This document shows positions 35,046 to 47,915 of a stretch of 64,000 nucleotides of DNA, one piece after another. The position numbers were made by a program, and so were the translations under genes. The stretch spans positions 4,705,001 to 4,769,000 of the forward strand of contig OY829661.1 in NCBI GenBank assembly GCA_963691815.1, read 5' to 3'. Source of the DNA: Echiichthys vipera (lineage: Eukaryota > Chordata > Actinopteri > Perciformes > Trachinidae). The first letter of the stretch is position 1. Every line of letters starts with the position of its first letter. Under the pieces are notes generated by a model that was given only the letters and a program-made list of their open reading frames with translations, was not told where the DNA came from and did no database searches.

Positions 35046-35734
35046 ATTTTAACATTCAACATGCACACGTTTCCCCCTCAGGGAAAAGACCCAAGGACAC
35101 CAAAACAAAACCTACTTTCTCCATAACAACACTTGCTTGTTTAAAAGGTAAACGTCTGTACGGACAGATTCCATTTACCTGCCACCTTAAAGGTTCTGTG
35201 TGTAACTTTTTACACGTAATTGTTATTTATTGCTAATGGGCAAACGGTTTGTAACATAGCTTAAAAAATGAGATTTCCCCCAACTTTTCTTTGTTGTCTA
35301 TAACAGCCTGTGGACTGACTGTGAAACTCATCTCTCCTCTCTTCAGCTCGCCTACAGCTAACGTAAGCTTAGAAATGGAGTCTGCAGACGTCACCAAACA
35401 ACGGTCCAGTCCACACATGCTCTGCTTCCAAGTGCAACTAGTTTGCTGAACGCAGCATTAAATATTTGCTCTAAGTATTAGGGTCTGGCCACTGTCCCTT
35501 ATAAGACGATCTGATTGCTACGACCTGATTCAGGGTTTGGTACATTTTAATATACGTATAATGATTCTGTTCCGTTCAGTTCAATTTCAATCAATGCTCT
35601 ATGATACAATCTGATACAGTTCTCAATATTTGTTTAATGAAGACATTCATTTTCAGTAATAAAATAAAATAATCTAATTCTATAAAAATTGCTCTGTTGC
35701 TTACCTTCAAATAGATTTCTTACTTGAATATAAA

Positions 35735-36440
35735 ATCTTTCATCGTATGGCTCCCCCTCCCCTCAAGGAATTCTTCACACAAGATCTAAATGCATCTACC
35801 AGAGCATCTGCAAGATGGGATTGGTAAAAAAAGTAGTTTTGGCCAGTCAGTCTTCTCTTATTGAGCAGCACTTGGAATCCTATACCCACAGAACTAAGGA
35901 ACATCACATCCTTGAAATCTTTTTCTAAATCTGTAAAACAATGGCTGTTTGAAAATCAGACATGCTGCCATAATCAGGATTAATGTACTTTACTCTGTCC
36001 ACACTTGTAGTTTGTGTACTCATGCTAATTTTTTTTGTTTATACTGTGTATGCTGATTGTTTGTGCATGAAGCCTTTGTCTGTGCTTAAATGCTAATGTA
36101 TTTAAATGTGCTATATGTTACACATTTTTAATTTTTATGTCTGTGTGCTGTCTTATCAATTTGATCAATTGCTTCCATGTGTATGTTTTATGTTTTAACT
36201 CACACTTGTACTGCTGTAATTTGTCATGCTCATGTGTTCTTGTGTCTATTTTTTTGTGCTGCTTTCACCTTTATGCTTTTAATATTTCCGTAAATGTCTT
36301 CAACCTGCCAGGGGCTGCAGATGAAAATGAGCCTGCATGGCTATGGCTAAATGTGGCACATTTACATGTGTGACTTTGTTGCTCTTTTTTATTATGTGCG
36401 TTGTCCCTTTTTTAAAAAAAAATAACACCTTTATTTCATA
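35735..36440 (+). mobile_element. LINE 3' end (reverse-transcriptase tail and 3'UTR)
   Basis: About 35885-35973 reads TELRNITSLKSFSKSVKQWL then FENQTCCHN, the conserved C-terminal end of fish L2/CR1-type non-LTR reverse transcriptases. A long AT-rich 3'UTR with GGGGCTGCAGATGAAAATGA and a terminal A-rich stretch follows. It is 5'-truncated, as most LINE copies are. Confidence 0.75.
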
Positions 36441-37059
36441 AAAGAACCGAGTATTTTTGTTACTTTACATACTGCCATGGGGAAAAAATGGAAGACAAAT
36501 GTATCATTTCAGAATAACACGTCATTGTGTTTTCTTACTCTTTCAACAGACACAGGTGGACAAAAAGATTTAGCCTTGTGTCTGAACAACACAAACTGAC
36601 ATATTTAGCATGACACAAAAGCCATTACTGTCAACCACACTGTAAAGTTTCAGGTCCTGAGCGATAAAACAGGCCGAGATTATCTTCTACCTCTCTGTGT
36701 CGTGGCTGGAAGGAGTTTTTAAGTTCCGGGTCTTGTCTTGCGTGTCCTTGGTTGTGCTAACTGTAACATTACTAGTGTCCAAATCATTCTCATCATCCAC
36801 ATAGCTTTTCCTGTGTCGTCTGTGCCAGTTTCAAGATTTGTTTTGCTGCTGCTGGCAGGGGTGTGTCCAGTCTTTTTTGACCAGGGTGGCCCAAGTGGGA
36901 CACTAGTATGTAGTTTGTGTAAGTGTGCACACACACTTAACGTTTCAACAGGCTGCTGACTATTGGTCTTTCAGAGCCTGTGAGGGATCAGTCGTGAATC
37001 CAGAGTGAAGATGTTTGTTGAATCAGGTCTCTAGTTTGTGGTTGTAAAGTTTTTTTTGA

Positions 37060-37105
37060 AGCGTCTTGGTTATTTAAAAAAACATGCTAGTACAGCAGTG
37101 GTATA
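37060..37105. mobile_element. Orphan Tc1-like terminal repeat
   Basis: CTTGGTTATTTAAAAAAACA followed by TGCTAGTACAGCAGTGG matches the right subterminal region of the Tc1-like element (about 32058-32092). No other part of the element is next to it. Confidence 0.75.
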
Positions 37106-37114
37106 GCCACACAA

Positions 37115-37195
37115 TGTGTGTGTGTGCGTGTGTGCGTGTGTGTGCGTGCGTGCGTGTGTGTGTGTGTGTGCGTGCGTGTGTGTATGTGCGTGTGC

Positions 37196-37233
<38 letters not shown>

Positions 37234-37250
37234 GTGTGTTTGTGTGTGCG
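37115..37250. repeat. TG/CG-mixed microsatellite
   Basis: TGTGTG interspersed with TGCGTG units over 135 bp. Confidence 0.95.
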
Positions 37251-38520
37251 AGTCTGGACTAGATGTGTGTTCATGTGTTATTCTCTGTAACTAAATGTTC
37301 ACACACATTAATATCTTCTTTTCTAAGGACTGTTTCATCCAGGATCTCTGAAAAAGGTCAAAGCAAATCATCATTAAAAAAAACAAACAAACATTTTTAT
37401 TCTTAAATCCTCATTATAGTAAATGCAGTGTTTTTGTTTTGGTGAGAACTGGATGGATTTCAGGCTGCCCACATACATAAAGGAAAGCCGTACTGCTTCA
37501 ACAACCAGGAGGGAAGCCTGTGGTCAGGGGAGGCTGTGGGACTGAGTCTGGTTTACCACATTTCGTCTTTGTCCTTTATTTTTCATTCCCTCCTCTGTGA
37601 TGGTCCACTTGTTTCTGATGGAAAACAACACGGCTGTGTCCTGCCCAGCAGTCTGTAGCTGCAGTCGGGTTTAAGGAACATGTTGACAGTGTTGTCTGCA
37701 CACCTCTTACTGCAGTGGGGGAAAAATAAACTTCTCAAATGAGTTCCACAGTATTGCTTTAGAATCTCTCAAAGATCCCCTCAGACATGTTTTAGGAAAA
37801 TCTCAATACTCTGCTGTTGTTTTATATGGTTTTTCAAACAAATGAAAAATAATGTTTCACATCTGCTCCTTCTCCCTTATTGAAAGTATCGACTCTATGA
37901 ATGCATGGGTGCTGGAGGTTTCAAGCCTACTGAATCCAAACTAGCTAGATGTCACACAATACTGCTGCCGGTACGTCCAGGTGTTAAAGGGAGGCTTTGG
38001 ATATTTTGACGTGGGGTTGTTTGAGGTACTTATCCATAGTCAGAATAGATTACGGTTAATATGCTGCCAGTTTGGAAAAGCAGAGAAGAGTGCAAACACA
38101 AAAGCTGCTGTTGATAGGGGCAGTAGTTTAACATACTTTAGATACCTAAAAACGACACACCTAAAAGAATCAGTTTCAAAAGTAGGCTATATTCATATTA
38201 TTTATGTTTCTTTACCTGGCTGTCAAACAGACTTTCCTCCAGTTTCCACAGACCGTGGAAAGTCGGACTCAAACAGCCGATCTGCAGCCTAATACAGTCT
38301 AAATTACACAACATTACACAGCATTCTAAACATAAAGTACACTTAAACATTTTCTAAAATGTGACTAAAGTGTGTTTTGCTGCAGCTGATACCCCGTCCA
38401 CAGCAGCTTCTGTGTCAGTACTAACAGTCATCTCCTGTAGGTCACACACTGACAATACTGTGGATAAGTACACAGTACAACCACTTCCTCATACAATTTA
38501 AGGTGGGCACAGAGACTTGG

Positions 38521-38940
38521 GTTACATTCACACTGCAGTTCACAGTGACCTGAATCCGATTTTCTTCCTCATATGTGACCCATATTTGATTTGCTTTTGA
38601 CAGTGTGTACAGCACCAGTCCCATTGAATCTGACATTTCGAATCAGAATCAGGCCACTTTTAAATGTGCTACTGAATCAGATACAGATCACATTTTTTGG
38701 AATGTGACTATAATCTGAACAGCCAGGTCATATTTAATGTGACTTTGACGTCATTCTGACCCGTGCTGCACTGTTTTGGAAATAAATGACAAATAAAGTT
38801 GATTGAAAAAGAAAGTGTGCCACAGACCGGAGCCAGAAACAGCATCAAACCAAACATGGAGGACAGCAGTGAAGCAGGCGGCCCCTGGAGGGAGAGGGAA
38901 GTTCATTAGATTGAGACCTGCACTGTGAACACAGCCTAAC
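38521..38940. mobile_element. hAT-like MITE, about 420 bp
   Basis: Left end GTTACATTCACACTGCAG and, on the other strand, right end GTTAGGCTGTGTTCACAGTG are inverted, and the interior is rich in GAATC/GATTC words. It resembles a common fish non-autonomous element. No coding capacity. Confidence 0.65.
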
Positions 38941-39739
38941 TTTCATTAGGAGTCCAAGCCCAAGGGGGCTGGGGCCACGTGATGCAAGCAGCACATGGCT
39001 CTCAGTACCAGCGGTAATCTTTCTAACCCTACGGTCAAAAGTTATCAAAAGAATTTTCATAATCCAAACAACATGAAAGTCATAGAGGAAAGACGTTGTA
39101 CACTGTAGTCAAAACAGGAATTGGTGCGTTACTTTGAAGTAGTTTGTCTGGTTATCACACAACTTGGAAAAGTTATTTCCCGAGCCGCACTGAGGGTCTG
39201 TGCAAAACCTGACATCAATCAGCCACAAGCTGGGGCTCTAATGCAAAATAGAGTGATGCATACATTATGTGAACAAACATCTAATAACTAAAATACCTAC
39301 ACTTTCTATTTTAAACTACAACCTGTGCTGCGTTCAAGCTGCGACTTGCGTCGTACCCATGGACCTGCGGGTCCCAATTGCATCGCCTCTGTGGGTCGCC
39401 AGGCCCCGTTGATAACTCTTACAGGTTTAGTTTCATTTTTATTGCCTCTTTAAATGGTAACAATGCATTTAAAGGCAGATACAGAGCTGAGGGGCGAAGA
39501 AAAAGAATGGACACAAAGAACACAAAGAATGGATCGCTGCCGCTGACAGCATCATGAATTGCGCATCACTTACAACGACTACGACTGCCCTATCTCTTGG
39601 TCCAATTCCCAAAAGATACATGTATATCACAACGCAAACACACCCATCAATAAACTGCACTTCCTCAAATGGCCATTTCAGGCCGCAAAATAGTGAGCCA
39701 ATCCCTGAAGACCCCCATTTGAAATATTCGACTTTACAG

Positions 39740-39930
39740 CAGAAATAAACATGTTTTGCATCTGTTTGTGGTGGTTTGCATCTATATTTAGTCATTTTAC
39801 ATCTTTTGTGGTGGTTTTTCATCTATATTTAGCCATTTAGCATCTTTTGCTCTGGTTTTTCATCTATTTTGAGTCATTTTGCATCTTTTAAAGTTTTGCA
39901 GCTGAGTGCAGTTTTGCCCTTTTTTGCATC
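39740..39930. repeat. Degenerate minisatellite, unit about 41 bp
   Basis: Units built on TTTGCATCT, GTGGTGGTTT, TCATCTATATTTAG and CCATTT recur four to five times with increasing divergence. Confidence 0.8.
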
Positions 39931-40970
39931 TGACTGCAATTATCCACGTGTCAAGGTATAAATGTTGCCTTTGTCGGCAGAACAATGGCAGAGAGAAAAT
40001 TTCCTACTCAAAACAGGAAGGAATTTCAAGACGATGAACAGATTTCATATGCCAGTGTGTTAGTGCAGTTTTTCACACATGCGTTCTGACTGTAAAAGTA
40101 GGTTTTAGGGCTTCATTACCAACAACTCTCTGAAGATGCTAATAATGTCACTGTAACTGTTTAAGGCTGCTAGCCCTGTAGCCGAAAGGGGCTCAAAGTG
40201 GTTGTGGGGTTTGCGAGGGGAGAGGCTGGCATTTTATTTTGTGTAAAATGTTCTAAGTAAATAGGATAAATGGTTTTGACTTATTTTTACCACTGAAATT
40301 ACATTTCTTCAGTGAAAAAAGGTACAATTGGGTACCAGTAACTAATTCCAGGTACCAGTAATGGTAATGGTAACCATTCAAATGTGAACTGTACCCAACC
40401 CCATGACAACCCAGTCACCATAATGAAATGCTGGCGTTGTACATTTCTGCAAATCACAGATGTGTTGAAGATCTAGATTTTTCTTCCTTTCCTTTACTTG
40501 TCACATACCAACCCCTTTGGCATCATTTTTGAGCTGTTATAAACAGCTAATACTTCTATTAAAGCTAGCCACAGTGAATATTGTTACTACTGCTTATCCA
40601 AGGGTTACAAACTAAATATAGAACGGGTGCAAACCAAATTCTCTGCTACTCACATACATGGGCTTAAACATTGTCAGTGGCCTCAAGGATGAGAGCGGCC
40701 CAAACAGCGCTAACACTGGGTCCATTTAAGCCTAATAATAAACACTTTACATTTAATCAGTGGTGAGTGGGGATTCGGTGAGTCTCGGTGTTCAGAGTCA
40801 ACTAAGCCTGGAAAAGCAGCATGTGGAGATGAGAATATAAATGAGACCAATGTGGACACAATGGACTTTTCTGTTCCGTTCTATTTTTCGTAAAGCAGCT
40901 GGTCTTTCTTTTTATTATCGCTCAGTGTTACGCATGCCTCTGCTATGTGTGTGTTCTGTTCTCTCCCTCT

Positions 40971-41005
40971 CCACCTGAGTACACCTGAGTACACCTGAGT
41001 ACACA
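40971..41005. repeat. Short tandem repeat, 11-bp unit
   Basis: ACACCTGAGT occurs three times in tandem. Confidence 0.9.
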
Positions 41006-41249
41006 TACAGCACCACTCTAGTGAGGAGCTTTTTCTTTCTTCACTTTTTCTCCTATCTTCAAGCAGATTTGATTTCAAACTCCATGCACATTTAGGTGCT
41101 GTTTTTTTTTCTCGTTTACATTTATTATGTTCTTTTGGACTGGAGGTTACCGCTCACACACTTATTTGTCTCTTTTGCTCTAGTATAAGTTTTGTTTAAG
41201 ATCATTTAGGAGGAGACGTGGGAGCCACAGCCAACTGTGTGGTTGGCCC

Positions 41250-41449
41250 TGCGTCTTCCCATCTTTTGTTCCTTCTGGCCGGTTCAGCCCCTTTTTATTT
41301 GTTCCTGGTTTTCTTTTGAAAATACATTTCATTTAAATAAAGTTTGTTTGTTAATTATTACAGGATGTGTTGTGGCATCCTTTTATATGTTGCTTCCTCC
41401 GACGCCTTCTGAGCCTTTGTTTAAAGTGTTTATATAGAGGCCGTAACAC
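41250..41449 (+). mobile_element. Possible LTR fragment
   Basis: The stretch holds AAATAAAGTTTG followed by a pyrimidine-rich tail ending CCGTAACA, which looks like the R-U5 end of a retrotransposon LTR. No second LTR and no clear 5' end were found, so the call is tentative. Confidence 0.3.
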
Positions 41450-41697
41450 GCCACTAGTTTTTATCATAAGTTTTTCAAAAAGGAGGAAATAATGCATTTG
41501 TTAGGGACATTTTCAACTGTGAATTCATCCACATTCGGAGCTCCAGTGAGTATTTGTGTCAGCAGAACAGTGTGTGTGGGATTGAGTGAAAATAAACAGT
41601 ATACATGTGAGTGGATACATTCACTGTTGGTTTGGATAGTTCATGGGATTTATTATTATCAATATCACCAGACTTATACTTTAATGATATTTTCCAC

Positions 41698-42020
41698 ATT
41701 GTTACTAAGATAAAATATTAAGAGTTAAGTTAAACAGCTAGCCAGCTATTCTGTGATAGCAAGCTTCCAAGGAAAGGCAGAGTATGTAGCCTCAGGCCCT
41801 GTTTAGAAGAGGACGATCCAGAGAGGAAACACAAAAGTGGCGTTCTGTTCTCACTTTTTATTACGTGGTTAGACGAGCGTCTTTGGGGGGAAATCTGCGT
41901 GGTGACACAAAAGTATGTGAAATTCAATGTAGTATGCACGTCAGTTGTGTAGGTGGAGCTGTGAAGCACTGCCACACAACAGCACCCAGAGCTGGTGCAT
42001 GTGTAGAAACTTCTCTCTCC
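41698..42020. repeat. Inverted duplicate A of 44940-45262
   Basis: Carries TAGCTGGCTAGCT-type, AGCTTCCAAGGAAAGGCAGA, GGCCCTGTTTAGA and TGTGTAGGTGGAGCTGTGAA. All recur in inverse orientation and reversed order in the second copy. The GGCCCTGTTTA motif is an element terminus, yet similarity extends past it on both sides. Confidence 0.75.
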
Positions 42021-42170
42021 TTCTCTGAGGTCACTCCAGACATGACCAGCTGACGGAGGCGGATTTTGCAGCTTCATGTGGATGGTGGTGTGGATGAGAT
42101 TTTCCTTTTAACTGGGGGCCATAAAAGTTTGGTTTCAAAAATAGCCACGTTCATGTGGACTAGGCCTAAG

Positions 42171-42290
42171 AACAACATGTCTCAATGTACAATTACAAGG
42201 GATTTAGGGATTTCATCATCTACAGTCCATAACATCATCAGAAGATTCAGAGAATCTGGAGAGAGCTCTGCACGTAAGCAGCAAGGCTGA
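42171..42290 (+). pseudogene. Tc1-like transposase helix-turn-helix fragment
   Basis: Encodes CTITRDLGISSSTVHNIIRR followed by FRESGESSARKQQG, the first helix-turn-helix and linker of a Tc1-like transposase. Stops appear just after (from about 42288). No catalytic domain follows. Confidence 0.72.
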
Positions 42291-43019
42291 AAACCAGCAC
42301 TGAATGCCCCTGACCTTTGATCCCTCAGATGGCAGACCATGACAGAAACGCTCAGCCTGCTTATTTCAATCATGATATGATAGCATATTAAAACCACAAT
42401 ATGGACAACACACAAGCACTGGCTTCAGACAGTGCTGAGTATTACCATTCATTTCTTTCTGGTGCCTTTATATAGAGGCGTGTCTTGTTTTCTTTACAAA
42501 CGTGGACATGTAAAGCTCTTTGATATGACCGACTGTGATTCAAGGCTCTACAGAAACACAAACTTGAATTAGCCACAGACCTAACCTTTGGCTTCTGTTA
42601 GCAAAAGTCTCAACTATGAGCATATGATCGGATTTTCTCTCTACAGTAGCCCTAAAAACATAAAAAACATTAAAACACATCATCTTGAAGCTGCCCAGCA
42701 GGGGCCAACCTTTACCAGCCGTGAGGACTGGCTCGTCCGCTGCACTGACGTTTCCTCTCACACAGCCTCCAGTGTGTCCTCCATCAGATGGCAGCAGTAG
42801 GCGGTGCCGTGGCGAGCGCCTCTGGTCCTTGTTGCAGGGTAACACTGCCATCCGATCACAGACACTGAGGTGGTGTGAGGGGGAACGTACACACAGCAGA
42901 CAAGCTGGACTGATAGACTAAAAACGTACTCCAGCAGCAGACCAGCTCCTCTGCCTGGACGTTAAACTGGACTACATTTATACTCTTTCATCCCTCTATG
43001 TACTGTACTGCACTGTACA

Positions 43020-43335
43020 AGGAAAACAATACAGTCTCTATCCAATAACTGGGCCTTGATTTTAGCTGCAGCTGTGAGCCTTTGGCTACGGTCAGCAGAA
43101 CTTTCTTTTACCGAAATGCATCTGTATTTGTATTGATTTGGCTTGAATAGCCAATAGGAAAGCTCTCTCTCTGAAATGACCTGTGATTGGCCAAAGTCTC
43201 CCGTCACATGGTAGATTTTTTGAAAATCTGAGCAAATATTGAGCCAAAAGGAGGTGCAGAAGTCTCTGATTTACAGTATGATGAAAGATTATTATGGATT
43301 TTGTTTTGCCTGGGAAAAAAACCCTACCCCAGCTA
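43020..43335. repeat. Dispersed fish repeat fragment
   Basis: The stretch with CCTGTGATTGGCCAAAGTCT, GAGGTGCAGAAGTC and ATGAAAGATTATTATGG resembles a MITE common in fish. No second copy in this window supports it, so confidence is moderate. Confidence 0.45.
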
Positions 43336-43574
43336 AACAAGGTTTAAAACTTGACTCCATCTTTAACTTTTATAAAAGGATCTTTGGGCTCATCAGCTTA
43401 TAGGCTACCCACATCAACCTGAAGTTAGCCTGACTCAGCCCTGTACAATAAAGTCATTACGTATATGTAAATGACTCTTAAAAGAAGAGAACGTGTTTAA
43501 GTCAAGTTGCACCTTATGGTTATTTCACAGCATGCTGATCAGTAAAGACTTACAACAGGAAACATGATAGAACG

Positions 43575-43870
43575 TGAGCGCTCCTCCTGAGCTGCAGACT
43601 CATCTGGTCACCCAGCTGCTTTTTCTCATAATGCTTCGGTGGCTTTTGATGCTCACAAGCAATTTCCTTCGGATGACTATCACATTACATCAAATTAAAC
43701 TGCATTGCCTCACACCCAATGAAGGGGTTTATTTAGTCAACAGATGGCGGCCTTATCCTGAGGAAATATGAAACGTGCCTCTTTGGATCCTGAAGGTTTG
43801 CTCACTTTTAATTGCTTTATAGAGTCAGATCAGGTCATATTGCTTTGGGTGAACACACACTCTGGACTGA
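43575..43870. promoter_or_regulatory. Candidate conserved non-coding block
   Basis: Repeat-free, with CACATTACATCAAATTAAAC, TTTAATTGC and AACAGATGGCGG words (homeodomain, E-box- and CTCF-like). No protein-coding signal. Confidence 0.3.
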
Positions 43871-44129
43871 AGGTTAAGAAATATATGCTGTGGTTAAAAG
43901 TGGGAGAGCATTTCAGATGATTTATTGAGAGGAAAATAGCTGTGATGCTATGTGATATGAAGCTATTTCCTGTCTGGGATGGGCTGTGTCTTTAAAATTA
44001 AATAAATCTTGAAAGTTTGTGTAATTTTATGCCTTAGTGAATCAAATGTGTTGGCTCACCACAGCCAATACATCATTATCAAAAACTAACTTTATTAAAT
44101 TGACCTACCTACAAGATATCTGTTGTGAA

Positions 44130-44480
44130 AAACAGGGTTTAGTACCTTATCCCCAGGCAGGATTCTTGGATGTGTTGCAGAACTGGGATCAGAAAACGTT
44201 CCATGAGGAAGCATGCCGTATGGCTGTTTCCTGTTTTGCTCCTGTGAATGGGCTCTTTGTGCCCTCCGCTCTGCTGCAGTTGCACTCAACGTGTGTCTCT
44301 GAAGTATCCTGAGTTGAGACCTGGACTCTGTCTGAGGGGCTGCTGACAGAGCAGCAGATAAAGACAGAGGTGGTCCATGTTAAAGAGGGGAATGGAAATA
44401 ATGACCTTTGTTTGGCAGATATCACCTTATCATTTGCCCTTTAGCGCTCTGACTGCCTCATTAGTCACATCAGAGATGAG
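44130..44480. promoter_or_regulatory. Candidate conserved non-coding block
   Basis: Contains AATAATGACCTTTGTTTGGC (nuclear-receptor half-site TGACCT beside a SOX-like CTTTGTT), AGATATCACCTTATC (GATA-like on the minus strand) and TCATTAGTCACATC. Dense plausible sites in about 100 bp, but only by eye. Confidence 0.35.
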
Positions 44481-44548
44481 TGGAACACTTGTACGGGGCA
44501 GGAAGAGACACTGTGACATCACAGGACAAATGTTTTCATAAAAGTAAG

Positions 44549-45314
44549 GCCCTGTTTACGCGACAACGCTCACGAGTGAAAACGACCAAATATTTGATCA
44601 GATGTGCCTTTCGTTTAGACGATAACAGCATTTTTGGGGCTTAAAAAGGCAAAAAAGGTAAACCCCCCTTCAGAGTGGAAATCTTAATAACCCTCCACTG
44701 TTGTGTTTGCGTGTAAACGGGTAAAAACACTAAAGTGTGCTCTGATCTACTCACGCTGGCTCACGTGGCGTACGTGTTTCCGTAACATCCGTGTGCAGAG
44801 TTCAGGTAAACAACAACAAACATGTGGGACTGTTTCCATCAGTGGGACATCCAAGTGTCCTGGGTGGAGCCGAGGCGGTGGGAGGCTGCAGACCGTGCTG
44901 CAGATCCCTGTCACACTGTACGGCGTCCTGCTTCTCCGCTGTTAGGGAGAGAAGGAGAAGGACGTTTCTACACATGCACCAGCTCTGGGTGCTGTTGTGT
45001 GGCAGTGCTTCACAGCTCCACCTACACACCTGACGTGCACACTACATTGAATTTCACACACTTTTGTGTCACCGTATGCACGCAGATTTCCCCACTCGAT
45101 GGGAATAAAAAGTGAGAACCCAACGCCACTTTTGTGTTTTCTTTCTGGATCGTCTTCGTCTAAACAGGGCCTGAGGCTACATACTCTGCCTTTCCTTGGA
45201 AGCTTGCTATCACAGAATAGCTGGCTAGCTTTTTAACTTAACTCTTAATATTTTATCTTCACCTCTTTTGCTTTTGTTTCCTCTCTAGATCGTCTTCGTC
45301 TAAACAGGGCCTAA
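44549..45314. mobile_element. DNA-transposon-like element with GGCCCTGTTTA ends, composite
   Basis: Begins AGGCCCTGTTTACGCGAC and ends TCGTCTAAACAGGGCCT at 45314. A second identical-looking end (TCTAAACAGGGCCTGAGG) lies inside near 45170. Two ends on one side suggest a nested or composite copy. No transposase. Confidence 0.65.
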
Positions 45315-46339
45315 ATTCTTCCTTCTGCAATGAAATGAAGAGGGTTTTTTGTGACAAACGTTTTTATTTATTTTCACCAGTGTAGGGAGAAATATTCAGA
45401 TCAGATGCTTTATTTACTTGCTTTACGATATGATCATATAATTCCAAGCATGCACCTGGTCTCTATAAACAGATTCTGCATGTGAACGTAGAATCTGTAC
45501 GCAACAGGACAAGATTTGGGTAGTGGAATCCTTCTGGGTTTGGTTTGTATTCCAAATCATATTTAACCAATCATGTACAGTATGAGTGGACCTACATGCA
45601 GGTAAACAGACCGTGTAGAGGTCGAATGCTTCGGCCAAAATGCAAACTCAGAACCCATCGGCTATTGTCTGAGGATGATTTAGCTTTTAATTAGTTGTTT
45701 GGTATTATTTAACTTCATTCAAATGCAGATATAAGATGTCGCCTCTCAACTTCAACTCCATTATCGTGACTGAAACTGGAAATCGGTCCATAAACAATGA
45801 CTGCTGCTCGGAATAGGATGGATATCCTTTGCCTGGATATCTGCTGGCCACACCGAATAGCCGAAACATTGGCCGTTGACTCCAAAATTGTTGTCGAACT
45901 GATAGCCAATGGGTTCCAAGATAGACATACACCTGATCTGGTGTAATCAACCAGAGTAATTGAAAACTGTAGGTGTATCTAATATCGCAAGCTGTCAAAT
46001 TAATGTAGTTGAGTAAAAAATGTAATGTAATCTGAAATGTAGTGTTGTGGTATAACTTAAAGTTGTACTTTTAATTTATTTAATTGTCTTTTGAGTTCCT
46101 ATCTATCACAGAGTGAGTTATAACAATGATCATGTGACCCATTATTGAAAGCACTTGTTGCCTTTTTCTGTGTGTCTGTGGAGACATTCCCCCTCTGGAT
46201 GTAAATGAGCCTCCATGTTAGTGACAGAGGTTGGTCTGTCGGTGGAGCTTGTCACTAACGGTTATGCTGCGTTGTAATCGAAAATTGGGAACCTCAACTT
46301 CTGAGTCAGACTTGTAGTAAGGGCAGAAGTCTAATAGGA

Positions 46340-46457
<118 letters not shown>

Positions 46458-46724
46458 TTAAGAGGGAGACATATAGGGGACGGACTGGAAGTAGAGAGGT
46501 GAAAGTGTTTGAAATAAAGTTTACAAAAGAGCAAAAAGTCAACACACATAGTGACCATGAACTTGACAAGATGGAGGCTCTGAAAGAACAGACTCACCTG
46601 CAGTTACATCTTACTGCCACAGAGGCTGCTAGAAACAACATATCTCAAATCTTATGGAGAAAAACTTTTACATGGAAATACCTCAAAACAGTACTTAAAT
46701 TAGCTATCACTGATATTGTTTAAT

Positions 46725-47010
46725 GAAATCACAATGTGAGTGGTGTCTGGTAGTGATGAATCTATAGAGAATGATCAGATGAATCTGCAGCTCCCCTCTG
46801 CATTTAGGAGCTTTATATTGAGTCTCAGCTGATTGTTCAGCTGTCCGGCCAACAACTTTACTGTTCTGGGTCACTCTCACTGTTCTCATAGAGTGGTTTT
46901 TGAAAAAAACACTATCTACTCAGGACCAAGCAGCAGACAGAGATACTAGCTAGCTGGTGAACATGGTGGAGCATTTAGCAGCTAAACAGTCAGTATTTCC
47001 CTCAGGGGCT
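46725..47010. repeat. Dispersed fish repeat fragment
   Basis: AGATACTAGCTAGCTGGTGA then ACATGGTGGAGCATTTAGCA is related to 590-640 in FPGS intron 5. The upstream part (AGTCTCAGCTGATTGTTCAG) looks like the same family's other half. Confidence 0.5.
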
Positions 47011-47581
47011 GCTGTGGTCCAATCCCAAGTCACAGAACCATCTGAGAAGGCTTTCAAAACATACCTATTTGGTGATTGGATGAACCACCTGTCAATCAAA
47101 CTCTTGTTGAAGTCAATCAGGAGAAGAGAGAAAACATCTTTCCCATCGAGAAAAGCCTTCAGAGCCGTTCTTTGCAGTGAAGAAATACTCCCCAGCTCTG
47201 AAATAACTGACGCTATTGCAGCATCTGCGCTGCCATTGTTGTTGTGAACAGTCGCCTCTCCATGTGGTCACACACCTAAACCACGCCTGTAGCTGCCACT
47301 TAGTCCTCACAGGATGCTAATTAGTCCGACCACCGTGGCTCTGAACACAGACGCATAACTTGAAGTCTGACAAGAGGGATTTTTGTTTGATATGTGAGCC
47401 CACATTTCTCATGTGAACTTGTGATATTACAAGAATTCAGCTGCCGTGCATGTAGGGTAACACCCTCAACATTATGGAAATGAAATTCACTGAAATAAGA
47501 CTTATGCTCCTAAGACAATGAACCTTTTTGATTTGAATGACCTAATGGTTTTTTTTTTTAGTTTGTCACTATGTAGTTTTC

Positions 47582-47584
<3 letters not shown>

Positions 47585-47652
<68 letters not shown>

Positions 47653-47665
47653 ATGCGTGCGCGCA
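47585..47665. repeat. TG microsatellite with CG-containing end
   Basis: About 30 TG units, then TGCGTG and GCGCGC-like variants. Confidence 0.97.
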
Positions 47666-47669
47666 TGCA

Positions 47670-47915
47670 TGACTAAGGTTAGGGAGTGCTTGCCACCGGG
47701 TGCAGCTCCTGCGTCAACAAATGACTCTAAAGCTATTCTCAGCACCATGTCCTCATTAAAACATTCCCCAAAGTGCCCCTCCATAAAACGCCCTTGGCTT
47801 CATGTTTAGGTGTCTAATTAGGGTCCCTGCCACAGCCTTAGTCCTGGCTTGTGTGTCAATTTAATGAGGCAATTAGGGATATTAGTGATATTGTATCTGG
47901 ACTATCAGGAGATTT
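47670..47915. promoter_or_regulatory. Candidate conserved non-coding block
   Basis: Contains GTGTCTAATTAGGGTCCC and CAATTTAATGAGGCAATTAG, three TAAT/ATTA homeodomain cores in about 70 bp, without repeats or coding signal. Confidence 0.38.

Noticed and set aside
45705..45998. 97-codon minus-strand open frame
   Set aside because: I examined it for transposase or reverse-transcriptase motifs and found none; length is compatible with chance.
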